Shown: positions 16,118-24,936, counted from the first letter of the stretch. The stretch is 31,958 nt of DNA from Methylotenera_A sp031381645 (GCA_031381645.1 JANMYB010000069.1:1-31958); one strand, 5' to 3'. Notes: generated by a model not told the origin, from the sequence alone. Program-made: numbers and translations.

Positions 16118-17665
16118 ATGCCCCAAATTACACCTGTAGTTTTGTTGATTTTAGACGGTTTTGGCCACAATGATGACTCGGCTGACAATGCCATTGCGCA
16201 AGCGAATACGCCCAATTTAGACGCGCTTAAAAAATCATTTCCGCACACGCTGATTAACGCTTCCGAGCATTATGTCGGCCTGCCTGATGGACAAATGGGT
16301 AACTCTGAAGTCGGCCATTTAAACATGGGCGCGGGGCGCATTGTCTTTCAAGATTTTGAGCGTATTAATAACTCAATCAGTTCTGGCGAGTTTTTTAAAA
16401 ACAAAGCGTTAGTGCAAGCTTTGCAAAACCTAAAAGCCAACAACAAAGCGTTACATATTTTTGGGCTATTGTCTGATGGCGGCGTGCATAGCCACATCGA
16501 CCATATTCTCACCATGCTAGAAATGGCCGCCCAACAAGGCTTAAGTAGCGTATATATTCACGCATTTTTAGATGGTCGCGATACACCGCCAATCAGCGCA
16601 GTGCCCTATTTAGCGGCAGTGGAAGACAAAATCAAGACACTCGGTGTGGGGAAAATCGCCAGCGTTTCTGGGCGCTTTTACAGCATGGATAGAGACAAAC
16701 GCTGGGAGCGCGTTGCGCCTGCTTACAATATGATTGTAAATGGCGAAGCAGAGTTTACCGAAGCGACCGCCAGTGAGGCCTTGCACAACGCTTATGCACG
16801 CAAAGAATCCGATGAATTTGTAAAATGCACTGTGATTAAAACGCCTCTGGAAGCCTCAGTCCGCTTAGAGGATGGCGATGCTGTGGTTTACATGAACTTT
16901 AGGAGCGACCGCGCGCGCCAATTAACAGACGCGATTTTGAATCTCGATTTTGCAGGTTTTGAACGAAGTCGCGTGCCGAAATTATCCAATTTTTTCACGC
17001 TGACGCAGCACGATCAAAATCAGAAAAAAGCCACGCCAATTTTTGCGGCTACCAGTGTGCCAAATACGTTTGGCGAATACGTACAGAATTTGGGGTTAAC
17101 CCAATTGCGCATTGCCGAAACCGAAAAATATCCGCACGTGACGTTCTTTTTTAACGGCGGTGAAGAGACCGTATTTAAAGGCGAGGACCGCATGATGGTA
17201 CCTTCGCCCAAGGTTGCCACTTACGATTTGCAACCCGAAATGAGCGCGCCTGAGGTGACTGACAAATTGGTGGAAGCGATTAAGAGCAAAAGATATAATG
17301 CAATTATTTGCAACTATGCAAACGGTGATATGGTAGGCCACACAGGCAATATCCATGCGGCTTGCAAAGCCATTGAAACGCTTGATATTTGTGTTGGCCG
17401 TGTGGTTGAAGCGGCAAAATCTGCGGGCGCGGAGGTGATTATTACCGCCGACCACGGCAATGCCGAGCAGATGCACGACCATGAAAATAATCAACTGCAC
17501 ACACAACATACCACCAACTTGGTGCCATTTATTTATGTAGGACGCAAAGCCACGCTTGCTAATACTGGCGCTCTTTCTGACGTGGCACCTACGCTGCTCA
17601 CCATGATGGGCCTACCGCAACCAATTGAAATGACCGGAAAAAGCTTAATCAAATTTGATGCTTAA
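16118..17665 (+). CDS. gpmI: 2,3-bisphosphoglycerate-independent phosphoglycerate mutase
   Basis: Interconverts 3- and 2-phosphoglycerate in glycolysis and gluconeogenesis through a phosphoserine intermediate and two metal ions. Counting from ATG 16118 (MPQITPVVLLILDGFG) there are 515 residues, the usual length; the open frame extends upstream but without homology. Motifs are the metal site LDGFG (Asp13), the nucleophile GNSEVGHLNMGAG (Ser63), SDGGVHSHIDH, HAFLDGRDTPP, NYANGDMVGHTG and the metal-binding ADHGNAEQM. Its 3' end overlaps envC by 8 nt. Confidence 0.96.
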   Translation: MPQITPVVLLILDGFGHNDDSADNAIAQANTPNLDALKKSFPHTLINASEHYVGLPDGQMGNSEVGHLNMGAGRIVFQDFERINNSISSGEFFKNKALVQALQNLKANNKALHIFGLLSDGGVHSHIDHILTMLEMAAQQGLSSVYIHAFLDGRDTPPISAVPYLAAVEDKIKTLGVGKIASVSGRFYSMDRDKRWERVAPAYNMIVNGEAEFTEATASEALHNAYARKESDEFVKCTVIKTPLEASVRLEDGDAVVYMNFRSDRARQLTDAILNLDFAGFERSRVPKLSNFFTLTQHDQNQKKATPIFAATSVPNTFGEYVQNLGLTQLRIAETEKYPHVTFFFNGGEETVFKGEDRMMVPSPKVATYDLQPEMSAPEVTDKLVEAIKSKRYNAIICNYANGDMVGHTGNIHAACKAIETLDICVGRVVEAAKSAGAEVIITADHGNAEQMHDHENNQLHTQHTTNLVPFIYVGRKATLANTGALSDVAPTLLTMMGLPQPIEMTGKSLIKFDA

Positions 17666-18872
17666 GTTGCGACTTTTTACCCTGCTATTGTGTTTTTTTT
17701 GTGCAACGAGTTTTGCCGCTAAAAAGATAGATGCAGCCAAGGAAGATTTGAGTGATATTCAGGAAAAAATCCAAGCACTCAAAAAAGAACTGGATAGTAA
17801 CCAAGAAGCGCACAAAGATGCAACGGACGAGCTAAAAAGCTCTGAAACCGCCATTAGCGGAGCCAACAAAAAATTGCGCGAAATTCAACAGAAGCAAAAT
17901 AAAAATAAAAATACACTTAATTTACTAAAAAAACAATCACTTAACTTGAATGAAAATTTAAGCTTGCAACAGCAGCAACTCAGTAATTTACTAAGGCAGC
18001 AGTATATGCATGGCGACCAAAGTTACGCTCAGCTTATTTTGCAAAACAAAAATCCGAGTGAAATTGCGCGCGACGTGAAGTATTTTTCATACATCGCCAA
18101 AGAACACGCCAAAGTGATCGATAGCATGCAAAAAAATTTGGTGAAAGTGAAAGAATTGAACAACCAAACTACGGCCGCTTTGCAAGAAGTGGCGGAGCTG
18201 AAAGCCAAGCAAGAAGCCGAAAAGAAAGAGCTTGAGCAGCAGAAAAAAGAAAAGTCGAAAGTGGTGAAATCGCTTTCTAAACAAATTTCGGCGCAGCGCG
18301 GCGAGATTAAAAAACTGACACGCGATGAGAAAAGTCTGTCTAATTTGGTGGAACGTTTGGCCAAAATTATTCCCAAAAAAACTAACAAGAAGAAATCTTC
18401 CAAACCAGATAGCAACGAAAAAGAAAATATTGCCAGCAACGAAGCTACGCCCACCAATGTTTATTCTGGCAGCAGTTTTCCCGCGCTTAAAGGTAAGCTG
18501 CGTTTACCCGTGCGTGGCGATGTGACTAACCGTTTTGGCTCACCGCGCGCAGATACTGGCATTATCTGGAAAGGCTTATTTATTAAGGCAACCGAAGGTA
18601 ATGATGTGAAGTCTGTTGCAGATGGTCGTGTGGTGTTTGCCGATTGGATGCGCGGTTTTGGTAACTTAATTATTGTTGACCATGGTAGCGGCTACATGAG
18701 CCTGTATGGCAACAACCAAGCCATGTTGAAGCAAGTAGGCGAAGAAGTAAATGCGGGAGACGCCATTGCCGCAGTGGGCAATAGTGGTGGCAATGAAAGC
18801 AACGGTTTGTATTACGAATTGCGCCGTAACAGCCAACCTTTCGACCCTATGAGCTGGAGCTCGATTCGCTAA
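17658..18872 (+). CDS. envC: Murein hydrolase activator EnvC
   Basis: Periplasmic divisome protein that activates the N-acetylmuramoyl-L-alanine amidases during septum splitting. The 404 residues comprise a signal peptide ending TSFA, a long Lys/Glu/Gln-rich coiled coil (roughly residues 25-240), a Ser/Lys/Asn-rich linker, and a C-terminal LytM/M23 domain (RLPVRGDVTNRFGSP to the end). The LytM metal ligands are not conserved: WKGLFI stands where the first His motif would be and LYYELR replaces HxH. This is as in E. coli EnvC, so it activates rather than cuts. It starts inside the end of gpmI and is followed by a terminator. Confidence 0.92.
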   Translation: MLKLRLFTLLLCFFCATSFAAKKIDAAKEDLSDIQEKIQALKKELDSNQEAHKDATDELKSSETAISGANKKLREIQQKQNKNKNTLNLLKKQSLNLNENLSLQQQQLSNLLRQQYMHGDQSYAQLILQNKNPSEIARDVKYFSYIAKEHAKVIDSMQKNLVKVKELNNQTTAALQEVAELKAKQEAEKKELEQQKKEKSKVVKSLSKQISAQRGEIKKLTRDEKSLSNLVERLAKIIPKKTNKKKSSKPDSNEKENIASNEATPTNVYSGSSFPALKGKLRLPVRGDVTNRFGSPRADTGIIWKGLFIKATEGNDVKSVADGRVVFADWMRGFGNLIIVDHGSGYMSLYGNNQAMLKQVGEEVNAGDAIAAVGNSGGNESNGLYYELRRNSQPFDPMSWSSIR

Positions 18873-18893
18873 ACTATAGTTAATTTAGGCAAC

Positions 18894-18922
18894 AAAAAAG
18901 CGCACTTAAAGTGCGCTTTTTT
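18894..18922. terminator. Bidirectional rho-independent terminator
   Basis: A perfect inverted repeat: AAAAAAGCGCACTT, then one A, then AAGTGCGCTTTTTT. With A-run and T-run on opposite sides it can stop transcription from both directions. It serves envC on the + strand and the alanine-rich lipoprotein gene on the - strand, whose stop is 16 bases away. Confidence 0.93.
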
Positions 18923-18937
18923 AATCACTTGCAAAAA

Positions 18938-19252
18938 TTAATTTGCTGGTGCTGCCTCTGCCGGTGCTTCAGTAGCTGGCGCCGCATCCACTGGGCGAGT
19001 TTCACCTGGAATACGCTCTTCCGCTGTAGGCTCATAACCGCCGCCAGTCGCCGCAGGAGCCGCTTCAGCGGCGGCGGCTGCATCGCTTGCTGCCTCAGTA
19101 GTTGCTTCTACTGCTGCGCCAGCTGCTGCATCAACAGCCTCAGTGGCCGATCCAGTCGCTGCATCGGTTGCGTCTGCCGCTTTTTCACCGCAAGCACTTA
19201 ACAGCAATGCGCCTAAAAGTGTAGGAACTACTAAAAGTGTGTTCAATTTCAT
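18938..19252 (-). CDS. Alanine-rich low-complexity lipoprotein
   Basis: 104 residues with a signal peptide and lipobox LLSAC (Cys21), then a low-complexity stretch of Ala, Glu, Thr and Asp ending in Pro/Ala-rich repeats. No catalytic domain is visible. The residues after the Cys are Gly-Glu, with no Asp at position +2, so outer-membrane sorting is more likely. A strong SD (AGGAG, 19261-19265 in reverse) sits 8 bases before the ATG. It is flanked by its own terminator and a 110-base upstream spacer, so it is probably monocistronic. Confidence 0.8.
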   Translation of the reverse strand: MKLNTLLVVPTLLGALLLSACGEKAADATDAATGSATEAVDAAAGAAVEATTEAASDAAAAAEAAPAATGGGYEPTAEERIPGETRPVDAAPATEAPAEAAPAN

Positions 19253-19362
19253 TTTTTATTCTCCTAGAATATGAATTTGGTAAGAAATAATGGCAATCCA
19301 TTATTAGAAATCTTATAGGCAAAACTTTAACAAATTCATAGCGTTAGGTCAACGATAATGCG

Positions 19363-19731
19363 CTAAAGCCTGCTTGCGCTAAAATTTTTGGCAATTAAGT
19401 GGCCTTTTGCATAGGCTTCTATTTCGTAAGGGCTACTGTGATAACCTTTTCGGCACGACCAAATATAGTGAAATAGTGACATGCCGTGTAAAAACTGTGA
19501 CACATGTGTGAGTTCGTGTCCCAATAACTCTGTGCCTCGCTTGGTATTTGGTTGATATACGCCTGCGCGTAAGTACACGCGACAGCCCAGTACCACTGCA
19601 CACATGTTGCGTCGCAACCAAAAAGGTACTTTTCCATCAATTATGCACGCTTGTTCAATCACTATATTGGCAAAATACGGTTTAAATATGGCGCGCTCTT
19701 GCAGCGTTAATGGACGACCTTGCTTAAACAT
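19363..19731 (-). CDS. Small HExxH putative metallopeptidase (DUF4157-like)
   Basis: 122 residues without a signal peptide. The central GTELLGHELTHVSQFLHG contains the zinc-binding HExxH (His72, Glu73, His76), and PYEIEAYAKG downstream offers Glu103 or Glu105 as third ligand. The arrangement resembles the DUF4157 type of minimal metallopeptidase domain, elsewhere found fused to toxins or contractile-injection cargo; here it stands alone. It starts 8 bases after the yjbQ-like stop and is probably co-transcribed with it. Substrate unknown. Confidence 0.7.
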   Translation of the reverse strand: MFKQGRPLTLQERAIFKPYFANIVIEQACIIDGKVPFWLRRNMCAVVLGCRVYLRAGVYQPNTKRGTELLGHELTHVSQFLHGMSLFHYIWSCRKGYHSSPYEIEAYAKGHLIAKNFSASRL

Positions 19732-19739
19732 AGTGCGCG

Positions 19740-20159
19740 CTATTCACCAATTGCGTGCAAAATAATGAGGCGCGTAGCTGGCATATATCTGTGCTCAAAC
19801 AAAAAAATGCCTTGCCATTGGCCAAGCGCAACTTTTGCATCAATAATAGGAATCGACAGGCTAGTTTGCGTCAAAGCAGTGCGCACATGCGCGGGCATAT
19901 CGTCTGGGCCTTCTACCGTATGAATAAATAGCGAGTCGCCATCAGGCACGAGGCGATTAAAAAATGCCTCCATATCCACCAACACATCACTGTCATAGTT
20001 TTCATTGATCATCAAACTAGCTGATGTGTGCTGAATATACAAAGTGAGCAAGCCAGTTCGCATACCTAGGCCGTTTGCCCAAGCCATCACCTGCGGCGTA
20101 ATGTCATAAAGCTTGCGGCCTTGCGCTTTTATGCTAAGTTGCTGGGTAAATTGTTTCAT
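19740..20159 (-). CDS. yjbQ: YjbQ family protein (UPF0047)
   Basis: 139-residue single-domain protein of the YjbQ family, often labelled secondary thiamine-phosphate synthase because some members show weak activity of that type; the real function is unclear. Signatures are HTSASLMINENYDSDVLVDME, HTVEGPDDMPAHVRTAL and LGQWQGIFLFEHR, containing the conserved His, Asp and Glu residues. It diverges from the SRPBCC gene. The ATG has no SD of its own, but a six-codon reading frame with AAGGA ahead of it overlaps this start. Confidence 0.92.
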   Translation of the reverse strand: MKQFTQQLSIKAQGRKLYDITPQVMAWANGLGMRTGLLTLYIQHTSASLMINENYDSDVLVDMEAFFNRLVPDGDSLFIHTVEGPDDMPAHVRTALTQTSLSIPIIDAKVALGQWQGIFLFEHRYMPATRLIILHAIGE

Positions 20160-20282
20160 AAGAACAGTTGCTGCATATTTTTCCTTAAACTTTGAGCCAT
20201 TATCGCATTTTTATGTATCTGCTCAAATTGCATTTTTTTGGCGCATAATTTGATTTTCTTCTGCAAATCAAGGGTAGAGATA

Positions 20283-20780
20283 ATGCAAATGAATCCAGAG
20301 TTAGACCTGATGTTGGAACGCATTGTAGATGTGCCGCGCGAGTTAATCTGGCAGGCTTGGACCACGCCAGAAAAACTGTTACCGTGGTTTTGCCCGCTAC
20401 CTTGGAAAACGGTAGAGTGCGAAATTGACTTGCGCGTGGGCGGCAGATTTTACACCGTGATGCAATCGCCCGAAGGGCAAAGTTTCCCAAATATCGGCTG
20501 TTATTTGGAGGTGATTAAAAACGAAAAGCTCACTTGGACTAACGCACTGGAGCCAGGCTTTCGTCCAGTTGCGCCGCCTGACGTTAGTCCTGGACATGAA
20601 TGTGCGGAATTTTTAATAACGGCAACGATTATGCTAGAGCCTCACGAAAAAGGCACAAAATATACCGCACTGGTGCAACATGTAAATACTGAAGCGCGTA
20701 TTGCGCATGAAAAAATGGGCTTTGAAGAAGGCTGGGGAGCTTGCTTAGATCAACTGGTTGCAATCATTAACAAGAGTTAA
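20283..20780 (+). CDS. SRPBCC / AHSA1-type domain protein
   Basis: 165 residues of the START-like (AHSA1, polyketide-cyclase-type) fold, a small-molecule-binding cavity with no fixed catalytic residues. Family features are ERIVDVPRELIWQAWTTPEKLLPWF, DLRVGGRFYTVM, YLEVIKNEKLTWTNA and the C-terminal MGFEEGWGACLDQL. I start at ATG 20283 because AGGGTAGAGA precedes it; the frame continues upstream to 20238 without homology. Ligand unknown. It diverges from yjbQ and converges on the Tyr-rich lipoprotein gene. Confidence 0.88.
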   Translation: MQMNPELDLMLERIVDVPRELIWQAWTTPEKLLPWFCPLPWKTVECEIDLRVGGRFYTVMQSPEGQSFPNIGCYLEVIKNEKLTWTNALEPGFRPVAPPDVSPGHECAEFLITATIMLEPHEKGTKYTALVQHVNTEARIAHEKMGFEEGWGACLDQLVAIINKS

Positions 20781-20843
20781 AATACTCTGCAGAAACATGC
20801 TCTGAGAAGCAATATCCATGCGGTGTGCAGGCCAAGCTAATTT

Positions 20844-21374
20844 CTATCTGCGATGGCGATAATAAAAGCTAGGACCCCAAAAGAAGCGGCTGCCGTAATA
20901 TGGGCCGTAGCCGTAATGATAATAAGGGTTGTAAAACGGACCATCAAAATAATCGTAGTAATAGCTTTGCGCCAACGCGCGTTCGCGTTGTAGCTGTTTT
21001 TGCGCAGTGCGTTTTTCTTGCTCGCGTTTATTCATTTCATCGGCAATGGCATTTTGTTTGGCCAACTCGTTGCTTTGGTGCATATAATCAAGCACTTTCA
21101 CATCCACGCCTTGTTTGCTCAAATCCAACGTCTGTCCGGTTGTCAGTTCATAACGCGAGTTGCTGGTTTTAATTTTTGCGATAATCTCATCGGCTGTTTT
21201 CCCCGCTTTGCTATCTGCGGTAATTTCATCCAAAGTGAGCGTTGCGACTGGTGGTGGCAAAATTTTTGCCAATTGTTCGGGCGTGATTCTATCGACCTTA
21301 GCTTGCTGAGTGCCTGTACTGGCGCAGCCCGAAAACACGAGCAAAATAGTCATTAATAACATAAAGCTTTTCAT
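20844..21374 (-). CDS. Tyr/Gly-rich lipoprotein
   Basis: 176 residues: signal peptide with lipobox FSGC (Cys17), a middle part with DEITADSKAGKTADEIIAKI and LDLSKQGVDVKVLDYMHQ (helical, seen in several small uncharacterised lipoproteins), a basic coiled segment, and a C-terminus rich in Tyr, Phe, Gly and Pro ending YRHRR. Function unknown. Its start overlaps the lytic transglycosylase stop by 4 nt, so it is the third gene of the clpB run. Confidence 0.8.
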   Translation of the reverse strand: MKSFMLLMTILLVFSGCASTGTQQAKVDRITPEQLAKILPPPVATLTLDEITADSKAGKTADEIIAKIKTSNSRYELTTGQTLDLSKQGVDVKVLDYMHQSNELAKQNAIADEMNKREQEKRTAQKQLQRERALAQSYYYDYFDGPFYNPYYHYGYGPYYGSRFFWGPSFYYRHRR

Positions 21375-22321
21375 TTCAAACTCGCTTTCTTTAAGGCAGG
21401 CGATGCCCCAGTAATACTTTCATCGTACTCGTGCCGTTTTGATTGGTACAAGCCCATCACTTTTTTTACATAGCCGCGCGTTTCTTTGTAAGGCGGCACA
21501 CCTTTATATTTATCCACTGCACCCTCACCCGCATTGTAAGCAGCCACAGCCAGCGTCACATCGCCGCGAAAATACGAAAGCAACCAGCGCAAATACGCGA
21601 CGCCGCCCTTAATATTTTGCGATGCGTTATAAGCATTTTTCACGTTAAATCGCTCTGCCGTCGCAGGAATTAACTGCATTAATCCATGCGCATCAGCATT
21701 GGATTTCGCTTTGATTTTAAAGTTCGATTCCGCCGTGATGATTGATAGCACCAACTTAGAGTCTACTTTGTACCAATCTGCAATCGTCTCCGCCAAATCC
21801 ACCACCCAGCGCTTATTTTTGGGCAAACTGGCAATGTAGGCATCAATTTTAGGCGAGCCTTCATAGTCGCCATACTTAGGCGCTGGCGCACGCTCCGGCG
21901 CCACCGCCTCTAGCACGCAAAGCGGCGTTTCGTTGGTTTTAATCTCAATGGTTTCCAACATTTTTTGCGCTTCATAATGCCCGTGCAACGATGCAATACC
22001 GAACAAATTAGCGGCGTAATCACGATTAGCTGGCACGCCGCGCCCAAACGCGTACAGCATGCCCAGTCTATAAACACCTTCTGCGCTGCCATGGCGCGAA
22101 GCTTCGCAGTATAAATTTGCAGCTTTCCATGCGGAGTCTGGATCTTTTTCGTCGCTTACCAGCGCGCTGGCACGCTCGAGCAGACTTTTCACAATCGGCG
22201 GCTCGTTATCAAACGTTTCCAGCTCGGTTTGCGTAAAGGCGAAAACCTGACTGCAAAAAAATAGTTGGCTTGCAAAAAGCAAACTTGAACTTGCAAGCCA
22301 ATGTGCGAAACGATTGTGCAT
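21371..22321 (-). CDS. Lytic transglycosylase with Sel1-like repeats
   Basis: Cell-wall enzyme predicted to cleave MurNAc-GlcNAc bonds, releasing 1,6-anhydro products. The 316 residues have a signal peptide (to about 28), Sel1-like helical repeats (AANLYCEASRHGSAEGVYRLGMLYAFG split across two units, about 65-120) and an SLT catalytic domain from about 170. Catalytic Glu198 is in ITAESNF; GLMQLIPATA and AAYNAGEGAVDKY are further SLT motifs. The ATG touches the clpB stop with no gap, and the stop overlaps the lipoprotein start. Confidence 0.93.
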   Translation of the reverse strand: MHNRFAHWLASSSLLFASQLFFCSQVFAFTQTELETFDNEPPIVKSLLERASALVSDEKDPDSAWKAANLYCEASRHGSAEGVYRLGMLYAFGRGVPANRDYAANLFGIASLHGHYEAQKMLETIEIKTNETPLCVLEAVAPERAPAPKYGDYEGSPKIDAYIASLPKNKRWVVDLAETIADWYKVDSKLVLSIITAESNFKIKAKSNADAHGLMQLIPATAERFNVKNAYNASQNIKGGVAYLRWLLSYFRGDVTLAVAAYNAGEGAVDKYKGVPPYKETRGYVKKVMGLYQSKRHEYDESITGASPALKKASLK

Positions 22322-24907
22322 TTATGCCTTATTAAACGTCATTTTCCCCGCCATACAATCGATTAAGACCGTATCTTTCGCTATAAAATTCCCCGCTAAA
22401 ATTTCGCGTGCCAGCGGATTTTCAATTTCGCTCTGAATCGCCCGTTTAAGCGGCCTTGCGCCATATACAGGGTCGAAGCCCGCGCTGGCAATTTCTGCTA
22501 AAGCAGCATCCGAAATCGCTACGTCAATTTCCATCGCATGCAAACGCTGGGTGAGCAATTGCAACTGAATACCTGCAATCAATTTCACGTTTTCTGCATC
22601 TAGACTATGAAAAACGACGACCTCATCAATACGGTTGACGAACTCTGGCCTAAAGTGCTGTTTCACCTCGCCCATCACCGCCAGTTTCACCACTTGATAA
22701 TCTTGATCCGCCATACTTTGTATCATTTGCGAGCCCAAATTCGAGGTCATAATAATCACCGTATTTTTAAAATTAACTGTACGGCCTTGACCGTCGGTTA
22801 AACGACCGTCATCCAACACCTGCAACAATACATTAAAAACATCGGGATGCGCTTTTTCAATTTCATCCAGCAAAATCACGCTGTAGGGTTTGCGCCTAAC
22901 CGCTTCAGTCAGCGTACCGCCTTCTTCGTAACCGACATAGCCAGGAGGGGCGCCTATCATGCGTGCCACGCTATGTTTTTCCATAAACTCACTCATGTCG
23001 ATACGAATTAAGTGATCTTCAGAATCAAACAAAAAATTAGCTAAGGCTTTGCAAAGCTCAGTTTTGCCGACGCCTGTTGGGCCTAGAAATAGAAAACTAC
23101 CATAAGGCCTATTAGGGTCGCCCAAACCACTTCTTGAACGTCGAATAGCGTCGGAAACCAAGCGCACCGCTTCATCCTGACCAACGACTCTTTCATGCAA
23201 TTTACCTTCCATGGTGAGCAATTTATCACGCTCACCCGTCATCATTTTGCTCACAGGAATACCCGTTGCGCGGCTCACCACCTCGGCAATTTCATCGGCA
23301 CCCACTTCGGTACGCAACATTTTATGTTTGACATCGCCTGCAGTAGCTTCGGCATGCGAGGCTTGTTTTAATTGCGCCTCCAGCTGAGGAAGCTTGCCAT
23401 ATTGCAACTCGGAGACTTTTTGCCACTCGCCTTTACGTGTGGCTTCTTCCATCTCAAATTTAATTTTTTCAATAGCCTCTTTAATATGTGCAGAACCTTG
23501 CACCTGCGCCTTTTCTGCCTTCCAAACTTCTTCTAAATCTGCATACTCTTTTTCAAGCTTCGTGATTTCTTCTTCAATCAACTCAAAGCGTTTTTTACTG
23601 CCCTCATCTTTTTCACGGCGCACCGCTTCGCGCTCAATTTTGAGCTGTATCAGTCTGCGCTCTAATTTATCCATCACTTCTGGCTTAGAATCTATTTCCA
23701 TTTTGATACGCGAAGCCGCCTCATCAATCAAGTCAATGGCTTTATCGGGTAAAAAGCGGTCAGTAATATAGCGATGTGATAACTCCGCCGCCGCTACTAT
23801 CGCAGGGTCGGTAATTTCAACCCCATGGTGCAACTCATACTTTTCTTGTAAGCCCCGCAAAATCGCAATCGTCGCTTCCACACTAGGCTCATCCACCAAT
23901 ACTTTTTGAAAGCGACGCTCTAAGGCCGCATCTTTTTCGATATATTTGCGATACTCATCAAGCGTTGTCGCTCCCACGCAGTGCAACTCACCACGCGCCA
24001 AGGCGGGTTTGAGCATATTGCCCGCATCCATCGCGCCTTCGGCCTTACCTGCACCCACCATGGTGTGAAGCTCATCTATAAAAACAATGGTCTGACCTTC
24101 ATCTTGCGCTAATTCTTTTAGTACCGCTTTTAGCCGCTCTTCAAAATCACCACGGTATTTTGCACCCGCCAACAACGCCGCCATGTCTAAGCTAAGTACC
24201 TTTTTTCCTTTCAGTGAATCTGGCACTTCTTCATCCACAATACGCTGCGCCAGACCTTCTACAATCGCGGTTTTACCCACGCCTGGTTCACCAATAAGCA
24301 CTGGGTTATTTTTGCTACGGCGGCCGAGAATTTGAATCACCCGGCGGATTTCATCATCTCGCCCAATCACTGGATCGAGCTTACCTATTCTTGCGCGCTC
24401 GGTTAAATCTAGCGTGTATTTTTTAAGTGCCTCACGTTGTCCTTCAGCCTCTTGACTGTCAATATTGGCATCGCCACGAACCGCATGAATACTGGCTTCC
24501 AGAGCAACTTTTGTAAGGCCGTTTTGCTTTAATAATTTGCCTGTTTCGCCTTTGTCATCCGCCAGCGCCAATAAAAATAGTTCGCTGGCAATATAGACAT
24601 CACCACGTTTTTGCGCCAGTTTATCGGTCACGTTAAGCAGGTTATTCAAATCGCGAGAAATCGCCACTTCGCCGCTCATTTCTGACGATTTCGACAAATT
24701 ATCAATCGCTGTATTTAAGCCAGCTTTGAGAAAATTTAGCTGCACTCCAGCCTTAGACAGAATAGATGCCGTACCGCCATCCTCTTGATTTAATAGTGCC
24801 AGTAGCAAGTGCTGTGGCTCAATCGCCGTGTTATCCGCCCCAACCGCTAAGCTTTGCGCATCATTTATCGCTTGTTGAAATTTAGTTGTCAGTTTATCGA
24901 AACGCAT
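22322..24907 (-). CDS. clpB: ATP-dependent disaggregase ClpB
   Basis: Hexameric AAA+ chaperone that, with DnaK, dissolves protein aggregates after heat stress. The 861 residues contain an N-domain with two Clp repeats, AAA1 with Walker A GEPGVGKTA and Walker B VFIDELH, the long coiled-coil middle domain characteristic of ClpB, and AAA2 with GPTGVGKTE and ILLDEIEKAHPDVFNVLLQ. A strong SD (AAAGGAG, 24915-24921 in reverse) precedes the ATG, and a sigma-32-like promoter lies further upstream. Confidence 0.98.
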   Translation of the reverse strand: MRFDKLTTKFQQAINDAQSLAVGADNTAIEPQHLLLALLNQEDGGTASILSKAGVQLNFLKAGLNTAIDNLSKSSEMSGEVAISRDLNNLLNVTDKLAQKRGDVYIASELFLLALADDKGETGKLLKQNGLTKVALEASIHAVRGDANIDSQEAEGQREALKKYTLDLTERARIGKLDPVIGRDDEIRRVIQILGRRSKNNPVLIGEPGVGKTAIVEGLAQRIVDEEVPDSLKGKKVLSLDMAALLAGAKYRGDFEERLKAVLKELAQDEGQTIVFIDELHTMVGAGKAEGAMDAGNMLKPALARGELHCVGATTLDEYRKYIEKDAALERRFQKVLVDEPSVEATIAILRGLQEKYELHHGVEITDPAIVAAAELSHRYITDRFLPDKAIDLIDEAASRIKMEIDSKPEVMDKLERRLIQLKIEREAVRREKDEGSKKRFELIEEEITKLEKEYADLEEVWKAEKAQVQGSAHIKEAIEKIKFEMEEATRKGEWQKVSELQYGKLPQLEAQLKQASHAEATAGDVKHKMLRTEVGADEIAEVVSRATGIPVSKMMTGERDKLLTMEGKLHERVVGQDEAVRLVSDAIRRSRSGLGDPNRPYGSFLFLGPTGVGKTELCKALANFLFDSEDHLIRIDMSEFMEKHSVARMIGAPPGYVGYEEGGTLTEAVRRKPYSVILLDEIEKAHPDVFNVLLQVLDDGRLTDGQGRTVNFKNTVIIMTSNLGSQMIQSMADQDYQVVKLAVMGEVKQHFRPEFVNRIDEVVVFHSLDAENVKLIAGIQLQLLTQRLHAMEIDVAISDAALAEIASAGFDPVYGARPLKRAIQSEIENPLAREILAGNFIAKDTVLIDCMAGKMTFNKA

Positions 24908-24936
24908 ATTGCCACTCCTTTAAAGTCATGTAACCA

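Noticed and set aside
17096..17509. 137-codon frame antisense to gpmI
   Set aside because: Fully inside conserved gpmI motifs, with no recognisable domain.
18029..18457. 142-codon hydrophobic frame antisense to envC
   Set aside because: It is the complement of the Lys/Glu-rich coiled coil, which automatically reads as Phe/Leu/Ser-rich; no independent support.
18510..18872. Active M23 endopeptidase
   Set aside because: The zinc ligands expected in LytM domains are replaced (WKGLFI, LYYELR), so it was called as the activator EnvC and not as an enzyme.
18939..19180. Tandem DNA repeats or CRISPR-like array in the alanine-rich lipoprotein gene
   Set aside because: The apparent repetition is only Ala-rich codon bias (GCA/GCG/GCC); there are no equal-length repeats or spacers.
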